This document shows, one piece after another, positions 25,131 through 36,523 of a stretch of 64,000 nucleotides of DNA. Source of the stretch: Chrysomallon squamiferum (taxonomy: Eukaryota; Mollusca; Gastropoda; Neomphalida; Peltospiridae); contig CM022672.1 of NCBI GenBank assembly GCA_012295275.1, positions 7,812,884-7,876,883 of the forward strand, given 5' to 3'. Made by a program: the position numbers and the translations under genes. How positions within the stretch are numbered: the stretch's first letter is position 1; every line of letters begins with the position of its first letter. The notes under the pieces are model-generated. The model searched no databases. It saw nothing but the letters and a program-made list of their open reading frames with translations, and was not told where the DNA came from.

Positions 25131-26102
25131 TCGATTTACCTGATCTTGTTATTACACAAAGGTCGTTTAATTGATATTATTTATGGAATTTTCAAACAGT
25201 TTGCACATTAAATTATAGGAATAAAGACACTTGAGGATCTTAAAAATCAATATTATTTTAATCAAAAATAATAAAAAAATTCCACTATTCCTCCACCACC
25301 CGTTAAGATATGCATGTGCGCCCCTCCCCCACAATAATAATAAATATTTTTAATTTAAACATTTATGCATTAAACATTTCTTCTCTGAAATAGCAGAGAA
25401 AGACGGAAAGTTTCATGTGTTATTTTAACAGTTTAATTTCAAATAATGCTTTTTAAATATATAGTTTAAGAAAAAAGAAGTATTTAAAACTAAGTACAGA
25501 ATATCGCGAACACCGTAAAATCGAAATTGTTTAATAAGCCTTTTGCACTATTTTGAAAATTTCGAAAACAACAACTACTACTACTACTAAAGATAATAAT
25601 AAATCGAGATTTAAAATAGTTATATTTTCATATTCGAACCCTTTGCCAAATTAGCAAATACTGAAACGACAATTAGGCCTGCAAATTACAAATAAGAACA
25701 CTGCATGTATCTAGGACCGTCTTAACGCATGGGTATGCTGGGATGCCCAAGGTACCCAAGAGCAAACGTGACCCCATGCTAATCTGTGTATGTAGTGACT
25801 TGCAGTCAATAAATAAATAAATACTATAATGTTGAAATTTTCAGTATTTTTCAAACGTTTAATATTTTTTATTTTTTTATTTTATTATTATTATTTTTTT
25901 AATGTTTAAATACTGATTTGGTTGGAAATACCAAAACTGCACATATATGTTTAATTCTATCGATCATTTGCACTTTTATTCCTTAGTGCGGATGTTGCAC
26001 TGCTTTACCCGAGGATCTATAATACTGTTAAAATGGCCCTGCATATATCCAAACAACCATTATTAATTACATAAAAGGCTTTTTTCCACAAAAAAACATC
26101 CT
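25131..26102. other. Intergenic region between the two Myb/SANT-like genes
   Basis: Mostly AT-rich with no coding frame. At about 25705-25800 a less AT-rich stretch reading ctaggaccgtcttaacgc resembles a conserved phrase seen in interspersed repeats of many invertebrate genomes. I could not define its ends. Confidence 0.4.
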
Positions 26103-27119
26103 TTATTTTTTTATTTTCTTGATAACATCTAGAAATGCTGAAAACAGTTTCATTTTTTCTTCGTGCATTTTTTCCAGTCTCTGCATTTTCATTTCTTCCC
26201 TCTCTTTTCTTTCTTCGTTTAATTTCTTGATCAGTGATGTTAGACTATTTGTTGGGAAGCTTTCTGCTTTGGAACTTTTTTTCTGTCCTTTTGTCGGTGA
26301 CTTTTTACTGAATTCCTGCAGTTCTTGATCAGCATCAGCACTAGATTCATCATCGTCTAGCTCTGAACTGTCTAAAATAAAGTCATCATTAAATGGCGGA
26401 GCTGATCGTTTACGTGAAGACCCAAGACGTTTGCTGGATCGTGTAGGAGGAGGTGACTGGTTTGCTGGTTTCTTGCTAACAGTCTTAAGAAACGATGAAA
26501 ACATGTCCATTTTCTCTTTGTGCATCTCTTCCAGTTTTTCTAGTCTTTTCTTGTCTTGTTCCTTTTTGTCCTTATTGATGTTAACTAGTAAAGACGATAA
26601 TTTGTCGTCTGCTATCGAATCGTCTTCGCTGTTTGTAATGTCTGCTTCTGTCGTTTTATTTCCTTTGTACTCGTACACTTCGGACAGTGCGTCAAAATAA
26701 GGAAATTCGAGATGCCGGTCTTCTGGAGGAGTTCCTCTATCGCAAATCACTTTGTACTGGCGAATCAGTGTCCTGTATTTGGTGTGACAGTGATCATCCG
26801 TGCACTTCGTGTGACCCATATCACGCATTTTAGACGATATAGATTCCCACATAGGTCTTTGATTTCTAACATACACTGGGTTAGCTTCTATGTATTCCTT
26901 GTACAGTCGAATCAAATCAAATATTCGCTGTTCAGTCCACAGGTACTGTCCATGGCTGTACTTTGTTGTGTATCTGCTGTTGTAGTCTTTTCTACCGGAA
27001 TATCTATTACGATTGACAACGGAAACCTTTTTCGGTGGATCGCCAGGATGTTTTTTATCCTCGGAATTCTGTGTAGAACTAGTATCCTCTACCTGCTCAG
27101 TTTTTACTTGAACCTCCAT
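26103..27119 (-). CDS. Myb/SANT-like (trihelix-type) DNA-binding protein, single domain
   Basis: This is an intronless coding region of 338 residues, paralogous to the gene at 22043-23398. One Myb/SANT-like domain spans about residues 58-150, opening with WTEQRIFDLIRLYKEY, with MWESISSKM, then CHTKYRTLIRQYKV, and closing with FPYFDALSEVYEY. Two copies of the helix motif follow: EKMDMFSSFLKTV near residue 205 and EKMKLFSAFLDVI at the C-terminus. They are separated by a basic/acidic low-complexity linker. Compared with its neighbour it keeps both helices but only the first DNA-binding domain. The acceptor TTATTTCAG ends two bases before the ATG. A donor at 27626 is the likely partner of a non-coding first exon. 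The stop codon TAA is itself inside an AATAAA hexamer. Function is presumed nuclear DNA binding by family. No orthologue is assigned. Confidence 0.85.
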   Translation of the reverse strand: MEVQVKTEQVEDTSSTQNSEDKKHPGDPPKKVSVVNRNRYSGRKDYNSRYTTKYSHGQYLWTEQRIFDLIRLYKEYIEANPVYVRNQRPMWESISSKMRDMGHTKCTDDHCHTKYRTLIRQYKVICDRGTPPEDRHLEFPYFDALSEVYEYKGNKTTEADITNSEDDSIADDKLSSLLVNINKDKKEQDKKRLEKLEEMHKEKMDMFSSFLKTVSKKPANQSPPPTRSSKRLGSSRKRSAPPFNDDFILDSSELDDDESSADADQELQEFSKKSPTKGQKKSSKAESFPTNSLTSLIKKLNEERKEREEMKMQRLEKMHEEKMKLFSAFLDVIKKIKK

Positions 27120-27760
27120 GTCTGAAATAATAAATATTATAAAGATATAAAATATTTTAATTTATATTATTATTAAACCGGTTTAACGTTAATAAATTAA
27201 CAGTGTAATCAGTTTAATAATTATAATAATAATAATAATAATAAAATAAAATAAAATAAAATAATAATAATAATTAAAAAAAAAATAAATAAATATTAAA
27301 AAAAAAAAAAAAAGGAATAAATAAATAAATAAATAAATTTCCCATGGATTGTAATTTCTAATATAAACTTGAACATGTGCTTTCCATTTAACACAAGCAC
27401 AGCGTTACATTTAGCAAAGAATGCTTTGCATCGAAACGCTCGAACAACTTCCGACTGTTACATTCGAGTGCAATGCTCGCTACTAACGTAGTGTTTGTAA
27501 GATTAATTATAAACGATGTTTTATACAGCGAAATACACATTTTGTTATAGGCTGTAATGTTGATTAAGATGTCGCCGCTATCAAACAGCCAGTAAATAAA
27601 TCAAATAATTTGATTAACGTATTTACCTACAACATCAGAACACTCAAATACGACCTAGATTTCAGTCGATTACTTCGATAAGCGAACTTGATTTTCGTTC
27701 TTTTCCGGTGGCGTGGTGTGTTATGGGAATGTTTAAGAAATATACGTTATTTAAATTGAT
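27120..27760 (-). promoter_or_regulatory. 5' UTR, intron and probable promoter of the single-domain Myb/SANT-like gene
   Basis: The acceptor is at 27122-27124 and a compatible donor (GTTGTAG|GTAAATACG) ends a candidate first exon at 27627. The DNA at about 27420-27730 is clearly richer in CpG than its surroundings (tcgaaacgctcg, cattcgag, cttttccggtggcg). That fits a promoter and first exon. A-rich and (AAT)n low-complexity DNA lies in the inferred intron at 27228-27340. Confidence 0.4.
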
Positions 27761-28351
27761 ATCTAGTTAAACAAAATGTATAATTACATTCTTAATGGTA
27801 TTAATCTGTAAAGAATTAAAAACAAACAAAAAAAGTTATAAAATTTGAGGTTACAAGTGTTGTTGAAGAACAAAATAATTCAGAATAGATCAGGTCGAAA
27901 ATACGGACCGCATTCACTACAAATACAGCTTTTCTCAAACTTCGTTTATATTGTGTCTCTTTCAGATATTAATTAAAACCTTCATGTACATCAGCACCTG
28001 GATTATTAAATACAATTTCAGTATTAGTGTCTTAGACATTCGTAAGAAAATTAAACTGATTATTGATGCTTATTTCTGGTTCTGTTTTAATTATAATTAT
28101 TCAAAAATTAATTTTTGTTGTTTTGTTCACTTTCCTCCTAAAGTTTGTAACTTAATTTTTAATTTTTAAAAGAAATCACAATCTGGTTAATCTCATTTAT
28201 ATATATATGTCGATGGTTCTTAACAAGAAAATTAAAAATGATGATAAAATTTCGTTTTAGAAATAACTAAATATAGAGAAGATACGGTCAACAAATTCAA
28301 TTTTTCATTTTATTTTAAAAGATAAAAACGTTATTAATATATGTGTTATTT

Positions 28352-28696
28352 TTAATGGAACAAATTATTTCTGATAAACATTTGTCGTCTGCCTCCATTG
28401 CTTAACAGTGTGGATGCGTTCGACCTATTTGAGTGTACTTCGAATTTACCAATCTTTCCATGATAATATATTATTTTTAACTTGTATGCTAATTTACCAC
28501 TGGATATTACACTTCCTTGCCATTGTTTATAACTAAAACGAAGATCTGGATTTTGTATCAAAAACGTCGCAATTAATTTATTAAATGAGATCATTTCACA
28601 AGGTGTTATTCGTTTCGTTCCGGAATACTCCGACCGTATTTTACTAAAAAGATCGTACCACATCGGCCATGCAAACTCGGCAAATGTATATTGCAT
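28352..28696 (-). CDS. Orphan ORF, unknown protein
   Basis: From the first in-frame ATG (28696) the frame encodes about 115 residues without low complexity (starts MQYTFAEFAWPMWYDLF, then KRITPCEMISFNKL and RFSYKQWQGSVISSGKL). The open frame extends further upstream through an Asn run encoded by an (ATT)n microsatellite, to about 28855, but has no ATG there. The segment is noticeably richer in CpG than flanking DNA and its residue composition is protein-like. I do not recognise the family. It could be a single-exon gene, the last exon of a gene, or a decayed gene or element. Confidence that it is expressed is low. Confidence 0.35.
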   Translation of the reverse strand: MQYTFAEFAWPMWYDLFSKIRSEYSGTKRITPCEMISFNKLIATFLIQNPDLRFSYKQWQGSVISSGKLAYKLKIIYYHGKIGKFEVHSNRSNASTLLSNGGRRQMFIRNNLFH

Positions 28697-28719
28697 AGTT
28701 AAATTACTTATATCTCCGA

Positions 28720-28720
<1 letters not shown>

Positions 28721-28772
<52 letters not shown>
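28721..28772. repeat. (ATT)n microsatellite
   Basis: A pure ATT run of 17 units. On the minus strand, in the frame of the orphan ORF, it would encode polyasparagine. Confidence 0.95.
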
Positions 28773-28773
<1 letters not shown>

Positions 28774-28859
28774 CGTCATTCAGAGAATAGATATTTTTAA
28801 AACGGTTAATTTTGTTTCCTTTATAGTATGTTTGATAGCAAAAGTTTAATAACAATTGC

Positions 28860-30020
28860 TTGGTGATGTTTGAAATAGTTTGAATTTGTTTCTTGTGTGT
28901 GTGTGTGTGGTGAGAATTTTATCAAAAAATAAAATAAAATAAAATAAAAAATAAAAAATTGAAAACAAAAGAGACAGAAGAAAACAATCAACCCCCAAAA
29001 AAAAAAACCACTCATAATTATGAATAAAAATAATAAATGTTTTTATTTTTATTTTTATTTATTTGATTAAAAAAAAAAAAAAAAAAGAAGAAGAAGAAGA
29101 AAGAAAGAAAATGTAATGCTTTTAAAATGTATTAAATTATTATCATTTAAATCAAATGCATTATAACATTTTTAATTCATTTTGAGGGAACCTTTGTAAG
29201 TTTTTGGGCAGACAAGAAATATATTGGCCATTCTGAATTAGGTAAATGTGGATGACCTGAGAGGCTGTTCATTCTGGACTGAGATTCTCTTTCTTGAGAG
29301 ACCTGGGCTGTAAAAGCTTAAAATAATTATAAATAAACAAATAGACATAAAGACAGACAAATACATAAATAAATATGTAAGAAAGTAAATAAATAAATAA
29401 AAATGATTAAAAAAGGGAGAGAAAGAAAGAAGGAGCAGAAGAAAAAAGACAAATAAATAAGAAATTTTAAATACCATATGAAGAAAATATCATCTCTATA
29501 CAAAACCAAGATGCTACATATAATAGATAATTTTATTTTTATAGTTTTCAATTTGTAATTTCTGTTGATTATTTTATTATATATCTATCTGTGTATGTAT
29601 GTGTTTATGTCTGTGTTTGGGTGAACCAGTGGGTGAGAGTTATAAATAGGGAATTAAAACAAATATAATATTTATCATTATTTTGTGTGATTGGAAACAA
29701 TGCTACATTTATTATTAGTAGTATTTTTATTATTACTACTTGTTGTTTTAATGTAGATCCCTCTGGTTGCATAATATATGTATATGTGTGTCTGTGTGTA
29801 TAGGGTGGGTTTATGTGTCTAGTTTATGAATCTTGCAGTATTATGCAAGAACTGTCTTAACATCAGTATACTATGTCTCATTTTTTATTCTATTATATTA
29901 TTATGAAGGCAGAACTTTGGTTTTTCAAAACACTTAATTAGTAATATAGTTCATATCTAAAGAGAACATTAATTTTTGTACTACAGTCCAAAATGTTATA
30001 ATCATGTTTGGCAATCACTA

Positions 30021-30063
<43 letters not shown>

Positions 30064-30640
30064 GTTTTTCTTTTTAAATGAAAAACGTGGTTCAAAGTGA
30101 ATTATAAAAAACTGATTACTATTTTATCTTTATGTTTGGTATATAATTCTTGCTTTGAAATTATTTAACGTTCATTAATGTTATTTATTTATTTATTTCT
30201 TATTTGTTTTCTTTCTTTTCCTTTTATTTGTGGAGGAATCCAGCTAAAAATTATTTGAACCACGGTAAATGAAATGTTATAGAAATTGGAACAATGTTAT
30301 TTGGTCAACAGATTTGCCACAAAAATATATAATGAACAAAACATTTGTGAAACCAATAAAACAGAGATAAACTGACATTGGAACATATATTTAGTTATCC
30401 TGATCCAAAATTTCTTTCAAGATGAAATAACAAAACAAAAACAATAGTTAAACAGCTAATAAATTAGTCATTTCTAAAAACACAGAATGTAAAAGATTTT
30501 ATAAAAAGTCAAAATAAAAAAAAATTAAAAAAAATAAAATAAAATGAAATAAAAAAAATAATAATTAAAATTAAATATTATGCTTTATTTTTAAAAATGT
30601 ATGATGGAAAAATAATGACAGTATATGAATTCGATATTCT
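28860..30640. other. Intergenic AT-rich low-complexity region
   Basis: No coding signal was seen. It contains A-rich, (GAA)n and (AAAT)n stretches and a 37-base poly(A) run at 30024-30060. All ORFs are short and hydrophobic or low in complexity. Confidence 0.55.
30024..30060. repeat. Poly(A) run of 37 bases
   Basis: The longest homopolymer in the window. The sequence before it does not resemble a known retroposed gene. Confidence 0.97.
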
Positions 30641-30649
30641 ATTTTCAGT

Positions 30650-30862
30650 CGTCATCCGATACCGAATTTTTAAAACCCAGTTTGAATCCGAATTTTCACT
30701 GTATATAAACCATCCCCAATAAGCGCACAGTTCATATCATGTGCTCAAATCAACCAATCACCGCACACGACATTTCATTTCTTTGATGCTGTTGGCAAGA
30801 TGGCGGAACTCTAGCTTTCATAATTTGTTGTCTGGATTATGCCCTAAAGAGAATCGCTGACG
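30650..30862 (+). promoter_or_regulatory. Probable promoter and non-coding first exon of the C2orf42 gene
   Basis: A CCAAT box (CAACCAATCA, 30751-30760) and a YY1-type motif (AAGATGGCGG, 30797-30806) occur just upstream of a donor site (GCTGACG|GTATGA, exon end 30862). A TATATAAA string is present at 30702-30709. The C2orf42 coding exon begins with a consensus acceptor at 31769, so a first exon here spliced to 31770 is the simplest reading. YY1-type motifs near transcription starts are common for housekeeping genes. The exact start is not determinable by eye. Confidence 0.5.
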
Positions 30863-31777
30863 GTATGATTTTTTTTCTGGTATGGAACAATATTTGTGCT
30901 GCAGTATATGGCAGAGTTAAAAAACAATAAATAGAAAGTTACAAACAATTGGAAAAGTATAAAATTATAAATATTATGAAGTAAATAATCGAAAGAAAAA
31001 AATAAATTAAATAATCCCAATTATCGGTTGAGTTTCCACTGATCCTTTTGGCCCATTGTAGATGGAAGAAATATATCAATTTATGTAATTACTGATCTTT
31101 GTCTTTTCAAACATATTAAGATATTTTAATATATAAATTAAGTAATTTCATAAATAGTTAAAATACTGTTTAGATCTGTTTATAAAATTTTTAAGGTTAA
31201 TCAGTTAATAATTACACTTACAGTTTATATTGAAACAGACGACTGATTGACTAAGTGATTGAATGATTCAGTTTATTGTCAACATTTATTTGGCAGTAAC
31301 TGTTACATTAGTTTTATTTTGTTCCGTTGCACCGTTATTAATTTGTAAAGCCTTTTAGGTTAGGTCTGCTGCATATTACTGTTACTAGCAGAAGTTTTAG
31401 AACTTATACCAAGTATTTGCCAATATTTCTTACTCAGCTGTAATAAAAAAAAAAAAAAGCTTATTCAAAACTTAAGTTTAATTTATCTTACCAAAACAAA
31501 CTTGTTCTTGTTGTTAAAAAGCCTAAGCACTTCAAAATTTAAAGGCTTTTTAACCAGAACAGTTTGGACAATCATTGGCAGTAGATTTTAGCATGAGATG
31601 ATGAGGAAACCTGATTGATTAGGTAAGCTAGTGTTTTAAATTAAAACACTGAAAAAATATCACAGTGACACAATTACAAGAGCTACGAAAATGGAATAAT
31701 CAGAATGTACAAAAATAGAAAAATATGCTGTCTCTGTGTATATTATAACTTCTGGAAATTTTATTTCAGGCTGAAAG

Positions 31778-34700
31778 ATGTCATCTTCAGAGAAATTGAA
31801 AGCCTTATTTGGAGATCTTGGCAAGCCGACTCTACGTGGTGTAAGAAAATGTCCTAAATGTGGCACCTACAATGGCACAAGAGGCATCAGCTGCAAGAAC
31901 AAAAACTGCGATGTTGTGTTTAAAGAACGTGAAAGAAAACGTGGTCACAGTGCCGATGCAGTGAAAATAATCACAGGTTCCACAGTACAGGTGTTCTCAG
32001 TGCGACTGCGAGATCGTGGCCCAGACTATCGAGGCTTTGTTCAGTTACCTCTTGTTCAGGACATGGATGGAAATCCAGCCACAGTGGTTGATCCATCAGT
32101 ATTGGCACAAGCAGCCAGGTGCTATGTCGATACGTGCAGTCGACACACAAGTCAGTTAGGTTTCATTGAAACACCGTGTAGTCATATCAAGTCAGCCATA
32201 GACTGCACGGCTGAGGCTCAACCACTGACACTGAAAAATTCTGTGTTGAACTCACTTCAGGTTTCTAATGAGACAAAGCAGGCAATATGGCTGCTGGCAA
32301 CAGAGACAACGGGTCCTCTTGTTCAGAGGGTGACAAAAAACATTATGGTGGTTAAGTGTAAACCCTATCCAAAACAGCCGTTAGGTTTTCTTCATTTCTC
32401 CTTCTTTGAATCTTCCAGAAACAAGTCCAACCCAGACCACAGGTTCCAGTGTAGTTGCAAAACTTTCAAGGTAGTTTGTTTGAATGGTTTGAACAGAGTT
32501 GCATATATATATATATATATATAGATATATAAGATATTTTTACACTTTTAAACAAATGGTGCAATTATTATTATTTTATGGTTCTTGCTTTAGTGTTTCA
32601 ATTAAAAAAAAACTTCTGTTATTAGGTTTTCAAACTGAAATGTGAAGAATTTCCTTTAGCATGCATAAACACATGTCATGTTTTAACAGTGTATACTTTT
32701 TTTCAGAACTGTAAGCAAAATGTGCTTAAGGAAGACACATTAAAAAGATGTGTTCACTTCTATGCATGTGTTTGTGCATTTGCCAGTGATGAAAAACTTG
32801 CAGAGGAATTCATGTACTACATTAATCTGGACAATTCTGGTAACAAGTCGATTCTTTCTCAACATTTTTTAAAATGATTTGTTTATGCTTGTAAAGTTGT
32901 GTTACAAGCTTAATAAAATCATTTTCATGCCTACTAATATTGATTATTTTAATATTAATATTTCATGGTTTGCTTTATTAAATGTTTCTTGTTGTGGGTT
33001 TTTTTTTTCGTGTTTTTTTTTTCTTTTGTTTCCCCTCTCCCCCATACTGTCTATCTTCATATATAATTTAAAATACATTATTTTAAATTATTTTTAAATT
33101 CACTCATAATTATTGTGACCTTGTAATTATAACATTTGTGTGGGTATGGGTATTTGGTGGGTGGGTGTTTGTGTGGGTGTATTTTTTATTATTATTTTTT
33201 CATCTTCTGAAATGGGCTAATTCTTCTTGCTGTTATTTTATTCAGTTATCCCACCGCATCCAAATGTTGATTCTGCCGTGGAGAGACAGGTTGTTACTAT
33301 TTATCAAACTGCCGATGGTGAGGTTACAACTGAAAACAATACTCTCGAGGTTATTGTCACTGAAGATGATTTGCTTGGAGAAATATCCCCCAAGAAACGC
33401 AAAAAGGACGACGCCTTAATTGGTAAGATAAATGATTGATTAATAAGTTCTTAAAACACTTATCTGTAATTTAAAAAAAAAAAAAAAAAAATATAGTAAA
33501 GAAAATTGAAGAGAAAAAAACTGAAAAACAGCAACCAAAAAAATGAACCATGCCCCTTTTGAAAATAAACACTGTTTATACATTTTAATTTTATTCATTA
33601 TGAAATTTAAAGGGCAGAAAAAAATATGTTTCTTTAAACTTTAGGATGTAAATAGAGTCTTTAATTGGTGTTTATTGAAACTAGTCTTATGCAATATTTT
33701 GTTATTTTTATAAATTATTATTTCTTTTTCTAGAATTCTATTTATTTATAGGCACAGATTTTAAGAACTCCTTAATTACCTATTTCAGATACAACAAAAT
33801 TGTTGGTTTTATTTCAGTTTTAATTGAATAGGAGATAAACAAATTTTAATATATATTACTTAGTTTAAAATAATTATATATTATTATATATTTCACATCA
33901 TGAGAATATGCTAACTCAGATTTGTAGTTTTTTGTTTTAATTAATTTGGAATTTTATTTAAAGCTCAAGCAAGCAGTGCTCTGTTGACGTTACAAGAAGG
34001 ACCACCAGCACAGAAGAAGTGTAGTCCTGGGAAACAAGCAGGTGTTAATACTCCTAAAAAAGCAGCCAGTACTCCCAAACTTCCATTTGGTAAACAATAT
34101 GTCAGTCACATTGTTTGTCTCTGCATTAACACACTTTTCAGTTATTCCTAGGATATATATGGGTGTCAATGGTGTGCATATCATTTTAAATTTAAAAATG
34201 TCAATTTTTGTTTTTTTATAATAAATGTTTTTTTTATAATAAATGTTTTTTTTATAAAAACTAATTGGCATCCCTGCAAATTTATAATTACAAGTCAGTT
34301 CACTTTTTTTATTCATCATATATTTTTTCTCTGAGAAATATACTCAGTGACTCTACTTTCATATAAATCTTACTTTATATGTTATCAATACATTTAAAAA
34401 ATATTTAAAATGATTTTGTTTGCTTTTCAGTTCATATTACTCTAGATGAAGGAGCTACTGGTATCACTTTTCATGAATGGCTTGCTAGTGTCACAGAACG
34501 CATTAATCAAACTATGCATTACCAGTTCGATGGTAATTGTTTTTCCCTGGATTATATTTATTTTAATAATATTTATTGTAATAATATTTATTTTTATAAT
34601 ATATATTTTATAACATTTATTTTATATTTATTTTTATAATATTTATTTTTATAATATTTATTTAATAACATTTATTTTATATTTATTTTTATAATATTTA

Positions 34701-36523
34701 TTTTAATTTTTTTTTTTTTTTTTCTCAGGATGTATGTATAATTTTATTTACAGAAAGCTGTATGTAATATAAATATTCTGGTTTGTCAGCATGGAATGTT
34801 TTTTAAACAAAAATTAAATTTATGTGATAAGTGAATCATTTCACTAAGATAAAGTGTTCTGAATTTTTGCATTATGAATTTTTTGTAGGGTCTTAAAAGA
34901 AGATTCAGCACAGATAAAATGTTTTTATTCAGAAACAACTTTATTTAACCTTGCCACAAAATGCATTAGTTAAATATTAGATCTATTAAATTCTCTAATT
35001 TGTTGTCTATAACTTTTATAAATTTTTGTAAGTTGATAAAACATATCTGAAAACATAGTTAACTCCAAATTTTTGGCATTTTTTAAAGTTAATAAAAGAT
35101 TTCTGACTATTTAAGGTAATCCAGAATTTTTTGCATGTTGAAGAGTTAAAAAGTCACATCTGAAAAATTCATTTAACCCACACATCTTTTTTCATTTTAA
35201 AAGTTAGTAAGATATATTTGTGATAATTTCAGGTAACTCCGAATTTTTGGCATGTTTTTGAATTAATAAAGTATTTGTGCTAATTTCAGGTAACCCAGAT
35301 CCTTTGGTGTTTCATGCCCCACAAGTTTTCTTTGACTGCCTTCAACAGCGAATCTCGTCGGGAAGTCGGAAGAAACGACTGCCCAACTACACCACCGGCT
35401 TTGTCCGCAAGGATGCTCTTCCTCTTGGCACCTTCACTAAGTACACGTGGCACATGACAAACATACTTCATGTGAAGCAGATATTTGACACTGTAGAGGT
35501 GTGTAAATCACAACTCATAAATATCCTTTATAATGTGAATTAATGTCTTCAACTTTCTTTGTAAATTACATATATATATTTTTGTAAGTGTTTGTTACCT
35601 GTTAATAATAGACATATTGCTAACAGGTCCTAGATTGAAAAAAAAAAAAAAAATTTCACCTCTGTGTTGCAATAAATTGTCTTCATTTTGTTAAAATTAT
35701 TTTATAAATGAATTAAAAATATTTTTTTTCCAGATGCCTTTGGAGATTACAAGAAATTTTGTGGAAAACCATGATGGAACTTACGATTTATATGAAGTGC
35801 CAAAAGTAGAAGTGGAAAATGTTGATGATTCTTTCAAAGGAAAGAACCCAACCCCAATTCGTCCATTTGAATTAAAAACATTCCTTAAAGTTGGTTAGTA
35901 ATGCAGTTAACTTCACTCTGTAGTATCTAATATTTCAGTGGCTCCAGATAACATTTTGTTTGTGTGAAGTTATTACTTTTATCTTTTTGAATTTTACTTG
36001 TATGGAGATCTGTTTACATTTCTATTGTCAAATTATTAATAAAAAAAAATTTTAATTTTTTTTAATGTAACAGTGTTTAGTCTCCAGATTGGTAATGCTT
36101 GCCTTTATAGTAGCAAGATGTTGGATGGTTAAAATTAAAAAATTAAAATAAATATAACTTAACATGTATACTAGTATTTGAAATGGTAAACATAAAAACG
36201 CATAATGGTACCTGACTAATTAGATTTTTTATTTCGGTTACTGTGACCTGTAATGACCAGTTTTAATATGTCTTAAGTAATCACCATGATATAATTTATC
36301 TAACCTTTCTCCAGGTCCAGTGTCCTCAGAACAAAAAGAACCACATCCATTCATTATTGAATGGATTCCAGACATTTTACCAAAATCTCGAATAGGAGAG
36401 CTGAGAATTAAATTTGAGTATGGACATCAGCGTAATGGGCAGGTTGAACATCGGATATCGTCATCTTCACCAGAAATCTCCACAGTGCAAGCAATTCAGC
36501 TACAAGAAATGTGCCAAACATGA
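31778..36523 (+). CDS. C2orf42: C2orf42-like protein (eight coding exons)
   Basis: The coding exons are 31778-32470, 32707-32839, 33246-33422, 33964-34089, 34431-34532, 35290-35498, 35734-35893 and 36315-36523. All have GT/AG borders, and phases join exactly to give 602 residues (human protein about 574). The N-terminus matches the family: [20 protein letters not shown], with Cys25, Cys28, Cys39 and Cys44 forming a predicted zinc-binding finger. A second cluster, Cys225-x-Cys227 and Cys246-x-His248 (CSCKTF and [16 protein letters not shown]), spans the exon 1/2 junction and looks like a SWIM-type zinc motif. The middle (exons 3-4) is poorly conserved, with a basic KKRKK stretch. The C-terminal half is strongly conserved: [36 protein letters not shown] and [20 protein letters not shown]. 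The molecular function of the family is unknown to me. The zinc motifs suggest nucleic-acid or protein binding. The stop TGA is at 36521-36523. A poly(A) signal AATAAA lies at 36766-36771. Confidence 0.95.
34211..34260. repeat. Short tandem repeat of about 18 bp in a C2orf42 intron
   Basis: Two to three copies of a unit reading TTTTTTTTATAATAAATG in tandem, in the intron between coding exons 4 and 5. Confidence 0.8.
34551..34725. repeat. AT-rich tandem repeat (TTTATTTTTATAATAT-like) in a C2orf42 intron
   Basis: Repeated blocks of ATTTATTTTTATAATATTTA with variable spacers fill most of this stretch, directly after coding exon 5. Confidence 0.85.
34865..35290. repeat. Decayed tandem array of about 59-bp units ending at a splice acceptor
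   Basis: Within the intron before the sixth coding exon, similar blocks recur about every 58-60 bases at roughly 34925, 34985, 35041, 35100, 35160 and 35217. The final one runs into the real acceptor at 35287-35289. Shared phrases include AATTTCAGGTAACTCC (35225-35240, compared with the real AATTTCAGGTAACCCAG at 35283), GGTAATCCAGAATTTTTTGC (35115), TTAACTCCAAATTTTTGGCA (35059) and a recurrent (A/G)AATTAATAAA(G/A)(T/A)AT tail. Confidence 0.6.

Noticed and set aside
26712-27125. 137-codon plus-strand ORF
   Set aside because: It is the antisense shadow of the single-domain Myb/SANT-like gene.
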